Positions 5,087 to 5,560 of a DNA stretch of 5,560 bases are shown piece after piece. Each line of letters begins with the position of its first letter. Position 1 is the first letter of the stretch. Under the pieces are notes generated by a model, which was not told the DNA's origin, did not search any database, and saw only the letters and a list, made by a program, of their open reading frames with translations. Origin of the DNA: Clostridia bacterium (GTDB taxonomy: Bacteria; Bacillota; Clostridia; Oscillospirales; UBA644); the NCBI GenBank assembly GCA_017424085.1, contig JAFPBP010000001.1:1-5560 (forward strand), given 5' to 3'. The position numbers were made by a program, and so were the translations under genes.

Positions 5087-5560
5087 TTACGCCTTCTTCA
5101 TGCGCAACGCCGCCACGTAGGTGCCCTGCGGGTCGGGGGCGGAGGCGTCGGACTGGAGATGGAGATAACTGAGCCCCACGGGAGCAAGATCCCCTGCGGT
5201 ATAGCGGAAGGGAACGCGGAATTTCTTTGCCCCGTCCAGGAACACATGCGCCACCGTATCGTCCAGATCCCATTCGATGCGAAGGGTATGGCGCTTGTCG
5301 TCCTCGGTCACCTGCTTGTCTGCCACAAAGGACAGGGGGCAACGGTCGCGGACGGAGGGATCCACGGGGTTCAGCCAACGGTCGGCAAGGGTGATGCGGA
5401 TGCCTTCGCCCAGAACCTGCAGATCGATCTCCACGAACCCCTTGCGGGCGGAGGGGAAATTCCAGACGGCGCCCTGCGCGGGGGAAATGAGGCGGTGATC
5501 GTCGATGCGGCAAAGCTGCAGAGATTCCTTTCCGTATTCAGTGGGATCGGGCATGAGCAA
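5087..5560 (-). CDS. C-terminal part of a protein with a LamG/concanavalin-like beta-sandwich domain (partial)
   Basis: The frame is open to the window edge and ends at TAA (5087-5089), giving 157 visible residues; the true start is outside, and the TTG at 5558-5560 is probably internal. Visible features are AVWNFP (31-36), alternating hydrophobic strands such as FVEIDLQV and IRITLADRW (42-62), HTLRIEWDLDDTVAHVFLDG (91-110), and a final strand pair around LSYLHLQS and GTYVAALRMKK. The pattern 'HTLRIEWD...V.VFLDG' is typical of concanavalin-A-like/LamG folds, which often end glycoside hydrolases, sialidase-like proteins or carbohydrate-binding proteins. The catalytic part, if any, lies outside the window. 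The gene converges with the lipoprotein operon, so shared regulation is not implied. The fold is a moderate-confidence inference; the function is unknown. Confidence 0.7.
   Translation of the reverse strand: MLMPDPTEYGKESLQLCRIDDHRLISPAQGAVWNFPSARKGFVEIDLQVLGEGIRITLADRWLNPVDPSVRDRCPLSFVADKQVTEDDKRHTLRIEWDLDDTVAHVFLDGAKKFRVPFRYTAGDLAPVGLSYLHLQSDASAPDPQGTYVAALRMKKA

Noticed and set aside
5083..5101. Similarity between the end of the minus-strand gene (AGGCTTACGCCTTCTTCAT) and the repeat core at 4603-4620
   Set aside because: The match is short, includes an indel, and does not continue into the C-rich half of the repeat, so chance is likely.
5046..5513. 155-residue Arg/Pro-rich frame on the minus strand overlapping the partial LamG-like gene
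   Set aside because: Its composition is that of a shifted frame of a GC-rich gene; the frame ending at 5087 has clear alternating beta-strand patterns.

Overview
The window looks like a piece of a moderately GC-rich Firmicutes chromosome, most likely an uncultured gut-type clostridium (class Clostridia). This rests on a consensus sigma-A promoter (TTGACA, 17 bp, TATAAT), AG-rich ribosome binding sites, lipoprotein signal peptides with a Cys at position 21, a Thr/Asp/Ser-rich stalk, and GC-rich palindromic intergenic repeats of a kind I associate with gut Clostridia. No gene here fixes the genus.

Layout: bases 1-84 hold one inverted copy of an intergenic repeat. Bases 120-387 are a control region: three A-tracts phased at 11 bp, a perfect sigma-A promoter, a 35-codon leader ORF with its own ribosome binding site, and an intrinsic terminator that begins inside the last codons of that ORF. 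The terminator lies between the only visible promoter and the first large gene, so transcription must read through it. Upstream leader segments can pair with either arm of the terminator, which is the architecture of an attenuator.

Bases 388-4492 hold a two-gene operon (28 bp gap) encoding two paralogous secreted lipoproteins of 727 and 630 residues. Both have a lipobox ending at Cys21, a linker, and a large beta-propeller-like region. They differ mainly in the linker: about 125 residues of Thr/Asp/Ser/Glu in the first and about 30 in the second. A strong hairpin terminator closes the operon at 4509-4541. The function of the pair is unknown.

Bases 4542-5086 carry no convincing gene. They hold two more copies of the repeat seen at 1-84 (opposite orientation), one inside a longer imperfect palindrome, and a separate cruciform-like element. 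Bases 5087-5560 hold the C-terminal 157 residues of a minus-strand gene, convergent with the operon, whose visible part looks like a concanavalin-A-like (LamG-like) beta-sandwich.

The most interesting feature is the leader/attenuator in front of a surface lipoprotein operon. The base pairing is visible directly; the regulatory function is inference.
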